NCBI RefSeq assembly: GCF_014236655.1 | Contig: NZ_JACMYG010000023.1 | Location: 36,711 to 100,710 of the forward strand | Direction of reading: 5' to 3' | Source: Pseudomonas kielensis | Lineage (GTDB): Bacteria > Pseudomonadota > Gammaproteobacteria > Pseudomonadales > Pseudomonadaceae | Length of the DNA: 64,000 nt | Shown here: positions 15,168 through 24,093 of the stretch, in pieces | Layout: the number at the start of each line of letters is the position of its first letter | Numbering within the stretch: position 1 is the first letter of the stretch | The notes under the pieces: model-generated | Databases searched by the model: none | Seen by the model: the letters and a program-made list of their open reading frames with translations, nothing else | What the model was told of the DNA's origin: nothing | Translations under genes and position numbers: made by a program

Positions 15168-17255
15168 TTACTTCTTGTTGCTGGCGACCGCGGTGTTGAG
15201 TTTCAGGTAGTCCAGCAGGATCCGCCCGGTTTCGCTCAGGTAGGCGTCGTCTTCCGGCTTGGTCTTGTCTGGCTCGGCCGCGATGGCGTCTTCGTCTTCT
15301 TTTTTCAGTTCCTTGAGCGGCTCTTCGCCTTTGGCTTTGCGGCGGATGTTTTCCATCGCCAGCTGTTGGGCTTCGATATCGGTGTGTTGCGCGCGGCGTT
15401 CGGCTTCGTTGAGGCTGACGGTTTTTTCTGCCATCAGCTTCTGGGCCAGGGCCAGTTTGTCGCGGATGAAGACAAACTCGGCGTCCCTGGCGGTACGCTC
15501 GTCATGCTCGGACTTGAGCTGGGCGATGAAGGGTTTGAATGGGTCGACGGCCGGTTTGATGGCCGGGCGGATGGTGTCCCACGGCATGGCTTCAGGCAGT
15601 GCGCTTTCGCCGATTTCCTTGGTGTCGATGATCGACGGGTAATCGATGTCCGGCAGTACGCCCTGGTGTTGGGTGCTCTGCCCGGAAACCCGGTAGAACT
15701 TGGCCAGGGTCAGTTTCAGTTCGCCATGGTTGAGCGGCTGAATGGTCTGTACCGTGCCTTTGCCGAAGGTCTGGCCGCCGATGATCAGCGCGCGGTGGTA
15801 GTCCTGCATGGCGCCGGCAAAAATCTCCGAGGCCGAGGCCGACAGGCGATTGACCAGCAACGCCATCGGGCCTTTGTAGAACGCCCCTGGGTTTTCGTCT
15901 TCGAGTACATCGACCCGGCCATCGGCATTGCGCACCAGGACGGTCGGGCCCTTGTCGATGAACAGGCTGGTCAGTTCGGTGGCTTCCTGCAGGGAGCCGC
16001 CGCCGTTGTTGCGCAGGTCGATGACCACGCCGTCGACTTTTTCCTTCTGCAGTTCGGTCAGCAGTTTCTTGACGTCGCGGGTGGTGCTCTTGTAGTCCGG
16101 ATCACCGGCACGGAACGCCTTGAAGTCGAGGTAGAAGGCCGGGATCTCGATGACGCCGAGTTTGTAGTCCTTGCCATCCTGCTTGAGGTTGAGCACGGAC
16201 TTTTTCACCGCCTGGTCTTCAAGCTTCACCGCTTCGCGGGTGATCGGCACGATCTTGCTGGTCTGGTCGTTGGGTGCATTGCTGGCCGGAATCACTTCCA
16301 GGCGGACCACGGTGCCTTTCGGTCCGCGGATCAGCTTGACCACTTCGTCCAGGCGCCAGCCGACCACGTCGACCATTTCCTTGTTGCCCTGGGCGACACC
16401 GATGATCTTGTCGGCCGGCGCGACCATCTTGGTCTTGTCGGCTGGACCTGCAGGCACCAGGCGCACGACCTTGACCTGGTCGTTATCGCTCTGCAACACG
16501 GCGCCGATGCCCTCCAGGGACAGGCTCATGTTGATGTCGAAGTTTTCCGCGTTATCCGGTGACAGATAGTTGGTATGCGGATCGTAGGACATGGCGAAGG
16601 TGTTGATGTACGCCTGGAAGATGTCCTCGGCGCGGGTCTGGTCCAGGCGCGACAATTGGTTCTTGTAGCGCTTGGTCAGGGTTTCCTGAATCTGCTTGGA
16701 GTCCTTGCCGGCGATTTTCATGCGCAGCACTTCGTCCTTGACGCGTTTGCGCCACAGGTCGTCGAGTTCGGCATTGGACTTGAGCCACGGGGCGTCCTTG
16801 CGATCGATCAGCAAGGTTTCCTTGGCGTTGAAGTCGATCTTGTCCACGCCTTTGTCGAGTTCTGCCAGGGCGAACTCCAGGCGGGATTTGACCCGGTCCA
16901 GGTAGCGTTTGTAGATGGTGAACCCGGGTTTCAGGTCGCCACTCTTGAGGAAGTCGTCAAACTGGGTTTTCCATTTGTCGAATTCTGCAATGTCGCTGGC
17001 CATGAAGTAGCTGCGCGATGGATCCAGCAGCTTGAGGTAGCTGTCGTAGATGATCACCGAGCGCGCATCATCGAGGGGCGGCTTACTGTAGTGGTGGCGC
17101 TTGAGCAGCTCGACGACGTTCAGGCTGGCGATCACCTCGTCACGGTCGGGCTGAAGCTTGTCCCAGCTATTGGCTGCGAACGTATCGGGCGCGAGCGACA
17201 AGCTGCCCAGGCCGATGAGGAGGGCGAGTGCGGTGCTGGGGAACAAATGCTTCAT
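15168..17255 (-). CDS. prc: Carboxy-terminal processing protease Prc/Tsp (AlgO-type)
   Basis: The 695-residue periplasmic protease starts with a signal peptide (KHLFPSTALALLIGLGSLSL, cut near TFA). It continues with an N-terminal helical domain, a PDZ domain around SLEGIGAVLQ, and the S41 catalytic domain. The Ser/Lys dyad is predicted at Ser474 (in LSASASEIFAG) and Lys499 (in TFGKGTVQ), followed by a Lys/Glu-rich C-terminal domain. Prc trims or degrades envelope proteins from the C-terminus. In P. aeruginosa the equivalent AlgO/Prc degrades altered MucA and raises alginate synthesis. Upstream in-frame starts exist at 17288 and 17321; none has a good ribosome site, and 17255 puts the signal peptide at the N-terminus. 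Confidence 0.9.
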   Translation of the reverse strand: MKHLFPSTALALLIGLGSLSLAPDTFAANSWDKLQPDRDEVIASLNVVELLKRHHYSKPPLDDARSVIIYDSYLKLLDPSRSYFMASDIAEFDKWKTQFDDFLKSGDLKPGFTIYKRYLDRVKSRLEFALAELDKGVDKIDFNAKETLLIDRKDAPWLKSNAELDDLWRKRVKDEVLRMKIAGKDSKQIQETLTKRYKNQLSRLDQTRAEDIFQAYINTFAMSYDPHTNYLSPDNAENFDINMSLSLEGIGAVLQSDNDQVKVVRLVPAGPADKTKMVAPADKIIGVAQGNKEMVDVVGWRLDEVVKLIRGPKGTVVRLEVIPASNAPNDQTSKIVPITREAVKLEDQAVKKSVLNLKQDGKDYKLGVIEIPAFYLDFKAFRAGDPDYKSTTRDVKKLLTELQKEKVDGVVIDLRNNGGGSLQEATELTSLFIDKGPTVLVRNADGRVDVLEDENPGAFYKGPMALLVNRLSASASEIFAGAMQDYHRALIIGGQTFGKGTVQTIQPLNHGELKLTLAKFYRVSGQSTQHQGVLPDIDYPSIIDTKEIGESALPEAMPWDTIRPAIKPAVDPFKPFIAQLKSEHDERTARDAEFVFIRDKLALAQKLMAEKTVSLNEAERRAQHTDIEAQQLAMENIRRKAKGEEPLKELKKEDEDAIAAEPDKTKPEDDAYLSETGRILLDYLKLNTAVASNKK

Positions 17256-17393
17256 GCCGATTCGACGCGGGGACAATTGATAACGCATATTAGGCCGTCT
17301 TTGAAGTCGCCGGTTCCACAAGGACCGGTCGCATAATGCAAAAAGCCCGGCGCTATAGCATCGGGCTCAGTCCAGACTCACTATGGAGGCACT

Positions 17394-18356
17394 GTGAAGG
17401 CATTGCAAGGCGTTGAAGGACATGTGGAGTGGGTTGAAGAGCCGGCTCCGGTCTGTGATGTGGGGCAAGTTCGCATCCGTGTCGCGGCCGCGGGGTTGAA
17501 TCGGGCCGATCTGCTGCAGCGAGCGGGGCTCTATCCTGCGCCTCCGGGTGCCAGCCAGGTGCTGGGGCTGGAGTGCTCTGGGGTCATCAGCGAGGTCGGC
17601 CCGGGCTCATCCTGGCAGATCGGTGACCGGGTGTGTGCGCTGCTGGCCGGAGGAGGGATGGCCGAGGAGGTGGTGGTCGATGGTCGCCACGTCCTGCCGG
17701 TGCCGGAGGGCCTGTCGTTGGCCGAAGCGGCGGCGCTTCCGGAGGTGTACAGCACCGCCTGGCTGAACCTGTTTCAACTGGCGGCGCTCAAACCCGGGGA
17801 AAAAGTCTTGCTGCATGCCGGTGCCAGTGGCGTGGGTTCGGCGGCCATCCAGCTGTGCAAGGCCTTTGGCAACCCGTGCTGGGTCAGTGTCGGCTCGGCC
17901 GATCGGCTGGCCTATTGCGAAGCGCTGGGCGCCCAGGGCGGGGTGGTGCGCACCGAGGGTCTGGAGGGGTTGAGCGACCTGGGGCCGTTCGATGTGATCC
18001 TCGACCCGGTCGGCGCCAACTACGCGGCGTTGAACCTGAAGGTGTTGGCCCGGGACGGACGCTGGGTGTTGATTGGCCTGATGGGCGGGCGTGATGCCAA
18101 GCTCGACCTGGCGCAGGTGCTGGCCAAGCGTATCCAATTGTTGGGGTCGACCCTGCGCAGTCGAGACGAGCAGTTCAAGGCCGATCTGTTCAGCGATCTC
18201 AGCCAGCACGTCTGGCCATTGTTCGCCGAAGGCCGCTTGAGCCCGCAACTGGCCAAGACCTTCCCGATCAAGGATGCCGAGGCGGCGTTTGCCGAACTGG
18301 CGACCAATCAGGTGTCGGGCAAGCTGGTGTTGGTGATTGACGAGAGCCTGACCTGA
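17394..18356 (+). CDS. Zinc-free NAD(P)H:quinone oxidoreductase (zeta-crystallin/PIG3 type)
   Basis: The 320-residue medium-chain reductase has the GroES-like N-terminal half (GLNRADLLQRAGLYPAPPGASQ). A Rossmann half follows with LHAGASGVGSAAIQL for NADPH binding. Zinc ligands are absent, as in quinone reductases of the QOR/PIG3 group, which reduce quinones or other carbonyls in the cytosol. The start is GTG 17394 after GGAGG at four bases. It is divergent from prc and convergent with the HAD gene. Confidence 0.88.
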   Translation: MKALQGVEGHVEWVEEPAPVCDVGQVRIRVAAAGLNRADLLQRAGLYPAPPGASQVLGLECSGVISEVGPGSSWQIGDRVCALLAGGGMAEEVVVDGRHVLPVPEGLSLAEAAALPEVYSTAWLNLFQLAALKPGEKVLLHAGASGVGSAAIQLCKAFGNPCWVSVGSADRLAYCEALGAQGGVVRTEGLEGLSDLGPFDVILDPVGANYAALNLKVLARDGRWVLIGLMGGRDAKLDLAQVLAKRIQLLGSTLRSRDEQFKADLFSDLSQHVWPLFAEGRLSPQLAKTFPIKDAEAAFAELATNQVSGKLVLVIDESLT

Positions 18357-18372
18357 GGCGATTGCATCGAAC

Positions 18373-18404
18373 CTGTGGGAGCTGCCGGGCGGCGCTCCCA
18401 CACA
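18373..18404. terminator. Hairpin between convergent genes (REP-like arms)
   Basis: CTGTGGGAGC and GCTCCCACACAG form a stem of about nine to ten pairs between the quinone reductase and HAD genes. The arms match the GTGGGAGC type of Pseudomonas REP. It has no long T-run. Confidence 0.6.
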
Positions 18405-18413
18405 GTTTCTCGA

Positions 18414-19067
18414 TTACTTCCAGTGATGAATCGGCCAGCCGGCCTGTTGCGCGTGCGCGTGCAACACTGGGTCCGGGTTGACCACGCGGGGGAAGTCGAC
18501 CTTGAGCAGCAAGGGCAGGTCGTTGCGGGAGTCGGAATAGAAACTCGCGCCTTCGAGATTTTCTTCTTCGGCGTCCAGCCATTCCAGCAGGCGAGTGATT
18601 TTGCCTTCGCGGTAGGTCAGGGTGCCGACGGTTTGGCCGCTGTAGAAACCATTGACCACCTCCAGCTCGATACCCAGCACCTCATCGATACCCAGGCGCT
18701 CGGCGATGGGCGTGACCAGGTGGGTGCCCGAGGCGGAAATCACCAGGATCCGGTCGCCTGCCTTGCGGTGGGCGGCGATGGTCTTGGTGGCATCGCTGAA
18801 AATGATCGGCTCGATAAAGTCTTCGACCCAGGGCCCCACAAGGTGCTCGACCTCTTGCGGGGTGCGCCCGATCAAGGGTTCCAGGCTGAAGGCCATGAAC
18901 TCTTCCATGGCCAGCTTGCCGTGGCTGTAGGCGTCCATCAGTTCGTTGTTGCGGCGCATGAACGACTCGCCGTCGACCCAACCCAGGCGGGCCATCTGTT
19001 CACTCCAGAGGGTGGCACAGTCGCCGTGAATCAGGGTTTCGTCCAGATCAAAAATTGCCAGGGCCAT
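18414..19067 (-). CDS. HAD-IB (SerB-like) phosphatase
   Basis: The 217-residue product begins MALAIFDLDETLIHGD, with nucleophile Asp7 and acid/base Asp9 of HAD motif I. Motif II is VISASGTHLVTPIA and motif IV is SFYSDSRNDLPLL. These features are typical of the HAD-IB group that includes phosphoserine phosphatase-like enzymes. The substrate is not evident. It sits 34 bases downstream of the ABC ATPase on the same strand and may be read through from that operon, but it is a common stand-alone Pseudomonas gene, so a functional link is not assumed. Confidence 0.85.
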   Translation of the reverse strand: MALAIFDLDETLIHGDCATLWSEQMARLGWVDGESFMRRNNELMDAYSHGKLAMEEFMAFSLEPLIGRTPQEVEHLVGPWVEDFIEPIIFSDATKTIAAHRKAGDRILVISASGTHLVTPIAERLGIDEVLGIELEVVNGFYSGQTVGTLTYREGKITRLLEWLDAEEENLEGASFYSDSRNDLPLLLKVDFPRVVNPDPVLHAHAQQAGWPIHHWK

Positions 19068-19101
19068 CAGTGCTCTCTCTTCAGCTCATTCGTTGACATC
19101 A

Positions 19102-20091
19102 TCAGGCGACCTCACACAGGGCGCTCGGATCGATGGACAGTGCCAGGCGCTGACCGTCGGCATGCAAGTCAGCCGCCGAACGGTTCAGGACATCCACCAC
19201 CAACTCCACGCCGCGTGACTCGACCCGATAGCGAATCACGTTGCCCAGCAGGCTGTGACTGCGGATCAGGGTATCGGGTTCGCCCGTGCGGCTCAGTACG
19301 ATGGCCTCGGGGCGAATCGCGATGTGGCTGTTGACGGGACGTTGCAGCAGTTTACTGGCACTGGCGGCATCAAGCAGGTTGTAGTTGCCGATGAATCCGG
19401 CGGCAAACACGTCCACTGGCGCAGTGTAGAGGGTCTCTGCGTCGCCACTTTGTACGATTTTTCCCTGGTTCATGAGGAATATCCGATCAGACATGGTCAG
19501 GGCTTCCTCCTGATCGTGAGTGACGAAAATAGTGGTCAGCCCCAATTCACGCTGGATCTGTCGGATCTGCTCGCGCAGGTGCTTGCGAATCCGCGCATCC
19601 AGCGCCGACAGCGGCTCATCGAGCAGCAGCAGGCGTGGACGGGTGACCAGGGAGCGGGCCAGGGCCACGCGCTGGCATTGGCCGCCGGACAACTGGTGCG
19701 GATAACGCGCGGCAAAGTCCGTCAGCTCCACCAGTTGCAGCACTTCCTGCACGCGCTTGTGGCTGTCGTCGGCATTGACCTTCTGCATGCGCAAGCCGAA
19801 GGCGACGTTCTGCTCCACGGTCATGTTGGGGAACAGCGCATAGCTCTGGAACACCATGCCGATCCCGCGTTTTTGTGGGCTCATGGGCACCAGGTCCTGC
19901 CCCTCGAGCAGGATCTTGCCGCCATCCACCGCGGTCAGCCCGGCAATGCAGCGCAGCAGGGTGGACTTGCCGCAACCCGATGGGCCGAGCAGGGTGACGA
20001 ACTCGCCCTTGTGGATTTCGCAATTGATGTCACTGAACACCGTGGTGCCGGAATAGTTTTTTTGCAGGTGTTGGACGCTGACATAGCTCAT
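19102..20091 (-). CDS. ABC transporter ATPase (PhnT/PotA-like)
   Basis: The 329-residue ATPase has Walker A GPSGCGKST (36-44), signature LSGGQ, Walker B LLLLDEP and the H-loop FVTHDQEE. A C-terminal TOBE-like extension is usual in spermidine, iron, 2-aminoethylphosphonate and similar importers. Its ATG overlaps the stop of the permease gene by four bases. It energises the importer formed by the two permeases and the binding protein encoded upstream. Confidence 0.9.
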   Translation of the reverse strand: MSYVSVQHLQKNYSGTTVFSDINCEIHKGEFVTLLGPSGCGKSTLLRCIAGLTAVDGGKILLEGQDLVPMSPQKRGIGMVFQSYALFPNMTVEQNVAFGLRMQKVNADDSHKRVQEVLQLVELTDFAARYPHQLSGGQCQRVALARSLVTRPRLLLLDEPLSALDARIRKHLREQIRQIQRELGLTTIFVTHDQEEALTMSDRIFLMNQGKIVQSGDAETLYTAPVDVFAAGFIGNYNLLDAASASKLLQRPVNSHIAIRPEAIVLSRTGEPDTLIRSHSLLGNVIRYRVESRGVELVVDVLNRSAADLHADGQRLALSIDPSALCEVA

Positions 20092-20888
20092 TGGCTTTTG
20101 TCCTTGTTCAAGATATTGGCAGCCCAGGTCAGAACCAGCACAAAGAGGAAGTAGGAGATCACCAGTGCGCTGGTGAAGTGGCCACTGCTGTTACGCATGT
20201 TGTTGAGGTACACCTGCAGGGTTTCGTAGCGGGTGCCGACCAGGATGTTGGCAAACACGAACTCGCCGAACAGGAACGAGAACGACAGCAGCAACGCCAC
20301 CATCAGGCCCTTGCGCAGGTTCGGCAGCACCACCAGGAACGCCGCCTGGAAGGTGCTGGCGCCGAGCAACTGGGCAGCGTCCATCAGGTCGCGCAGGTTG
20401 ATCGCCTGCAGGTTGTTGGTGATTGCCCGGTACATGAACGGCAGCGCCACGGTGAAGTAGCAGCCCACCAGGATCCAGGGCGTACCGACCATGGCGAACG
20501 GTCCGGAACCGTAGAGCTGCAACAGGCCCACCGAGGACACCACCGGCGGCACCGCGAACGGCAGCAGGATCAGGATGTTCATCAGCGCATCGAGTTTCGG
20601 GAAGTGGTAGTGCACCACGAACAGCAGCGGCAGGATCAGCACCACCGACAGGATCAGTGCCCCGACGCAGACCAGCAGCGACTGGCCGAAGGCATTGAGA
20701 AAACGCGGGTCACTCCACAGTTGCAGGTACCACTTGAAGGTGAAGCCGGAGGGCAGGATGGTCGCCGACCAACTGCTGGAAATCGAGTAGATCAGCGTGC
20801 CAACTAGCGGCAACAGCAAGATGGCAAACAGCAGGTAGACCACCACACGGTGATAAAGGGCTGCAGAGCCGGGTTCAGCGCGAGACAT
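20088..20888 (-). CDS. ABC transporter permease, second subunit (PhnV-like)
   Basis: The 266-residue membrane protein has six hydrophobic helices and the BPD_transp_1 coupling loop with the EAA-type motif (MDAAQLLGASTFQAAFLVVLP). Its start overlaps the previous permease by 14 bases and its end overlaps the ATPase start by four. It pairs with the other permease to form the heterodimeric channel. Confidence 0.88.
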   Translation of the reverse strand: MSRAEPGSAALYHRVVVYLLFAILLLPLVGTLIYSISSSWSATILPSGFTFKWYLQLWSDPRFLNAFGQSLLVCVGALILSVVLILPLLFVVHYHFPKLDALMNILILLPFAVPPVVSSVGLLQLYGSGPFAMVGTPWILVGCYFTVALPFMYRAITNNLQAINLRDLMDAAQLLGASTFQAAFLVVLPNLRKGLMVALLLSFSFLFGEFVFANILVGTRYETLQVYLNNMRNSSGHFTSALVISYFLFVLVLTWAANILNKDKSQ

Positions 20889-21720
20889 GGTAGCTCCTCT
20901 TCAACAGTAACTGATGGACCACGGTCACCAGGGTCATCAAGGCCACCAGCACCACGGCCAGGGCGCTGGCCATGTTCGGGTCGAGGGAAATGTCACCTGA
21001 AACCATCGCCGCGATGCGGATCGGCAAGACGTTGAAGTTGCCGGTGGTCAGGGCGTACACCGTGGCGTAGGCGCCCAGGGCGTTGGCCAGCAGGATCACG
21101 AAAGTGCCGAGCAGGGCCGGGGTCAGCACCGGCAGGCCGATGTGGCGCCAGAACTGCCAGCCGTTGGCCCCCAGCAACTCGGCGGATTCGCGCCAGTCTT
21201 CGCGCAGGGCGTCGAACGCCGGGTACAGCAGCAATACGCCCAGGGGGATCTGGAAGTAGGTGTAGAGGATGATCAACCCGGTTTTTGAGTACAGGTTGAA
21301 GTCCTCAATGATCCCGGCCTGCTTGAGCATGATGGTGATGCTGCCGTTGAAGCCCAGCAGGATGATGAAGGCGAAGGCCAGGGGCACACCGGAAAAGTTG
21401 CTGGTCATGTTGGCGAAGGCGTTGACGAAGTTACGCAGCCTGGAGTCGACCCGGCGCAGCGAGTAGGCGCCAAGGATGGCGATGACAATGCCGAACAGGC
21501 TGGAATAGAAACTGATTTCCAGGCTGTGCTGGATCGCTTGCAGATAGAACCTGGAGCTGAAGATTTTATCGAAGTTGGCCAGGCCCCAGCCAAACTCTTC
21601 CGATTGCAGGCTGTTGATCAGCACCCAGCACAGCGGGGCGATCTGGAACACGAAAAAGAAGATCGCAAACGGCACCAGGCACAAGGCTGCCAGCCATTTA
21701 CCGCGCGTGATGGCGTTCAC
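20875..21720 (-). CDS. ABC transporter permease, first subunit (PhnU-like)
   Basis: The 281-residue permease has about six helices and the EAA-like loop ESAELLGANGWQFWRHIGLPVLTP. A much longer open frame extends upstream but runs antisense-like through the phosphatase gene. The start chosen is GTG 21720, with GGAG about eight bases before. This GTG overlaps the TGA of the phosphatase gene, a usual sign of translational coupling. It is a partner of the permease at 20088-20888. Confidence 0.88.
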   Translation of the reverse strand: MNAITRGKWLAALCLVPFAIFFFVFQIAPLCWVLINSLQSEEFGWGLANFDKIFSSRFYLQAIQHSLEISFYSSLFGIVIAILGAYSLRRVDSRLRNFVNAFANMTSNFSGVPLAFAFIILLGFNGSITIMLKQAGIIEDFNLYSKTGLIILYTYFQIPLGVLLLYPAFDALREDWRESAELLGANGWQFWRHIGLPVLTPALLGTFVILLANALGAYATVYALTTGNFNVLPIRIAAMVSGDISLDPNMASALAVVLVALMTLVTVVHQLLLKRSYHVSR

Positions 21721-22523
21721 TTGAGCAACTCCCGGCATACAGGTTTGTCGTGGGGTATGCCGAGCAACTGGCACACCGTGCCGCACAGTTCGAGCTGTGC
21801 GGGAGCGGCATCGGGGTCGAAGCTGAAGGCATTGCCGATCACAAACAGCGGGACCTCCCGTTCCTCGGCCAGCAGGCCGTTGTGGGAGCGGTCGTTGTTC
21901 ATGCCGTGGTCGGCGGTCACCAGCACCTGGTAGCCGGCGTCGAGCCAGCCTTGCAGGTAGTCGGCCAGGATGATGTCGGCCGAGCGGGCGCTGTTGCGGT
22001 ACTGCGGGGTGTCGAGGCCGTGCTTGTGCCCGGCGTCGTCGATGTTCATCGGGTGCACCAGCAGAAAGTGCGGGGCATGTTGCAGGCGCAGGTGCTCGGC
22101 GTCGGCGAACAGGTGCGAATCCGGGTAGTGGTCGGACCAATAGAAGTGGCCGTACTGGATCGGCAACTCGGGCTCGGCGGTGTGGCGATCCCGGGCCGGG
22201 ACGAAGGGGGAGCGGTTGTACAGCTCGCTGACCCAGTGATAGGCCGCGGCGGCGGTAGTCAGGCCGGCGTCACGGGCGTAGTGGTAAATGCTGCGCTGGT
22301 TGGACAGGCGCGCGACGTTGTTGTGGACGATGCCGCTGTCGATCGGCGTGACCCCGGTCAGGATCGTTTCGTAGAGCGGGCGCGACAGCGAAGGCAGCTC
22401 GCAGTTGAGTTTGTACAGGGCGGCTTTTTTCGCCTGCACATAGGCCTGCAAATGCCCCATGGCGTGCCGCGCGACTTCGTAGTTGAGACCGTCGAGGACG
22501 ACAAGGATGACGTTGTGACTCAT
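21717..22523 (-). CDS. Alkaline-phosphatase-superfamily phosphodiesterase/phosphatase
   Basis: The 268-residue enzyme has the metal and nucleophile pattern of the nucleotide pyrophosphatase/phosphonoacetate hydrolase branch. Asp11 lies in VVLDGLN and the probable nucleophile Ser45 in LPSLSRPLYETILTG. The ligands DD and HKH occur in NIDDAGHKHG, and DH in TADHGMNNDRSHNG. There is no signal peptide, so it works in the cytoplasm on an imported compound. It is shorter than phosphonoacetate hydrolase (about 400). It lies between the binding-protein and permease genes of an importer operon, suggesting hydrolysis of the imported phosphonate or phosphate ester. The ATG at 22523 gives the conserved MSHNVILVVLDG start. 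Confidence 0.8.
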   Translation of the reverse strand: MSHNVILVVLDGLNYEVARHAMGHLQAYVQAKKAALYKLNCELPSLSRPLYETILTGVTPIDSGIVHNNVARLSNQRSIYHYARDAGLTTAAAAYHWVSELYNRSPFVPARDRHTAEPELPIQYGHFYWSDHYPDSHLFADAEHLRLQHAPHFLLVHPMNIDDAGHKHGLDTPQYRNSARSADIILADYLQGWLDAGYQVLVTADHGMNNDRSHNGLLAEEREVPLFVIGNAFSFDPDAAPAQLELCGTVCQLLGIPHDKPVCRELLK

Positions 22524-22574
22524 GGCACTGAAACTCCGTACATCAGTAACTCGAAACATCGTAATTCGTTGTGT

Positions 22575-22660
22575 GAACGAGCCTGCTCGCGAGAGCGGTC
22601 TGACACCCGAGAGGATCTTCGAATGTCAGGCCGCCATCGCGAGCAGGCTCGCTCTTACAG
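22575..22660. repeat. Paired inverted REP element (REPIN-like)
   Basis: Two imperfect REP hairpins (GAACGAGCCTGCTCGCGAG and its inverted partner CGCGAGCAGGCTCGCTC) enclose about 45 bases. It lies between the binding-protein gene and the phosphatase gene inside the operon, where it may reduce downstream expression relative to the binding protein. Confidence 0.8.
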
Positions 22661-22663
22661 GGG

Positions 22664-23731
22664 TTACTTCATCTCTACGATGACTTCTTCGTTCCACTTC
22701 TGTGGCAGCGCCTTGGAGGTTTTTTCCCAGGCGTCGGCGTCCTTGATCGGGGTCACGCCTTTGTACTGCTCGTTAGGCAGCAACTTGGCCTGGATCTCGG
22801 CGGGCAGGGTCAGGTGTTCGGCGCGGATTGGCCGAGCGTTGCCTTTGGCCAGGTTGATCTGGCCCGCATCGCTGAAGATGTACTCGCGGGTCAGCTTGGC
22901 GGCGTTGGGGTTCTTCGCGTATTTGTTGATGATCGTGGTGTAGCCGGAAATTACCGAGCCATCGGAGGGGATCAGCACGGTGTAGTCATCCGGGTTGGCC
23001 ATCTTGGCCTTGTAGCTCAAGCCGTTGAAGTCCCAGACCACACCCACTTCGACCTCACCTTTCTCCATGGTGGCAATAGTCGGGTTGGCCATCGACAGGC
23101 GACCCTGCTTGGCGATTTCGGCAAACATCAACAGCGCCGGTTGCAGGTTCTTCTCGTCACCACCGTTGGCCAGGGCCGCTGCCAGCACGCCGTTGGCAGC
23201 CTGGGCGGCGGTGCTCACGTCACCGATGGAGACTTTGTATTTGCCGGTCTTGAGGTCGGCCCATTTGGTCGGTGCCGGGGAGCCGTGCAGCAGCTTCTTG
23301 TTGACGATAAACGCGATGGTGCCGGTGTAGGCCAGGGCCCAGTTGCCGTCTTTATCCTTGGCCCAGTCGGGTACCTGGTCCCAGGTCGAAGGCTTGTAGG
23401 GTTGTACCACGCCCTGCTTGACCGCGATCGGGCCGAAGGCCGCGCCGACGTCGCCGATGTCGGCGCTGGCGTTGTCTTTTTCGGCGGCGAACTTGGCGAT
23501 TTCCTGCGCCGAGCTCATGTCGGTGTCGATGTGCTTGAGGCCGTAGGTCTTGGCCAGGTCTTCCCAGGTGCCTTTCCAGTTGGCCCAGTCATCGGGCATG
23601 CCGACACTGTTGACCGCGCCTTCCGCTCGCGCAGCGGCTTCCAGGGTTTTCAGATCGGTATCAGCGGCCATGGCGGCGGTGCACATGGCAATGGTCGAGC
23701 CTAACAGGGATGCCAGGAAAAGCTGTTTCAT
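22664..23731 (-). CDS. ABC transporter substrate-binding protein (PhnS-like)
   Basis: The 355-residue periplasmic protein has a signal peptide (residues 1-22, cut after AMA). It has the class of fold used for iron, polyamine and 2-aminoethylphosphonate binding, with IADVGAAFGP-like and VSIGDVSTAAQAANG segments. An AAAGGAG lies before the ATG. It is the first gene of an operon: binding protein, phosphatase, two permeases and ATPase. The combination with a UTRA-type regulator resembles the PhnSTUV importer for 2-aminoethylphosphonate, but the ligand is inferred only. Confidence 0.85.
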   Translation of the reverse strand: MKQLFLASLLGSTIAMCTAAMAADTDLKTLEAAARAEGAVNSVGMPDDWANWKGTWEDLAKTYGLKHIDTDMSSAQEIAKFAAEKDNASADIGDVGAAFGPIAVKQGVVQPYKPSTWDQVPDWAKDKDGNWALAYTGTIAFIVNKKLLHGSPAPTKWADLKTGKYKVSIGDVSTAAQAANGVLAAALANGGDEKNLQPALLMFAEIAKQGRLSMANPTIATMEKGEVEVGVVWDFNGLSYKAKMANPDDYTVLIPSDGSVISGYTTIINKYAKNPNAAKLTREYIFSDAGQINLAKGNARPIRAEHLTLPAEIQAKLLPNEQYKGVTPIKDADAWEKTSKALPQKWNEEVIVEMK

Positions 23732-23789
23732 CGAAAGCTCCTTTGGGCGTATTCAACGCTGCGTTTTTATCGAACGTTTGCGGTTGGGT

Positions 23790-23801
23790 TGGTCTAGGTC
23801 A
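23790..23801. promoter_or_regulatory. Putative GntR/UTRA operator upstream of the ABC operon
   Basis: TGGTCTAGGTCA is a near-palindrome close to the TGGT-N4-ACCA sites of PhnF/PhnR-type regulators. It lies 59 bases upstream of the binding-protein start. A half-site TAGACCA occurs at 23904-23910 in the same region. The rest of the 362-base gap (23732-24093) holds no gene I can support. Confidence 0.55.
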
Positions 23802-24067
23802 GCAATACCTGAGCCAATTTAGGTGGGCTGGATGACACTTTGATGTCGGTGACCCCGGCCCTCGGCTTTTTTTTGCGCACTAGGGGTGACAACGAGCTAA
23901 GCGTAGACCATCGGGAGAAGGCCGGTTTACGGGGACTTGGCCGTAGAATTGCAGTGCTTGGCTGCTGCCGTTGGGCGGCTTTGTCATCGATCAGTCACAT
24001 GTTGTGCCTAGGCTTGCACTAGCTTAGAGGAGGCGCTTTTTGGCGCACTCCGGCCCCGAAACAGTGC

Positions 24068-24079
24068 TGGTCTAGTCCA
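24068..24079. promoter_or_regulatory. Putative GntR/UTRA operator in front of its own gene
   Basis: TGGTCTAGTCCA, inside the slightly longer near-palindrome CTGGTCTAGTCCAG (24067-24080), lies immediately before the ribosome site of the regulator gene. It shares eight bases, TGGTCTAG, with the site at 23790, which suggests autoregulation plus control of the ABC operon. Confidence 0.6.
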
Positions 24080-24093
24080 GAAAGGTAACCTTG

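Noticed and set aside
21721..22140. A 140-residue N-terminal extension of the first ABC permease
   Set aside because: It is the +1 shadow of the phosphatase gene, Arg/Pro-rich, and the GTG at 21720 has a ribosome site.
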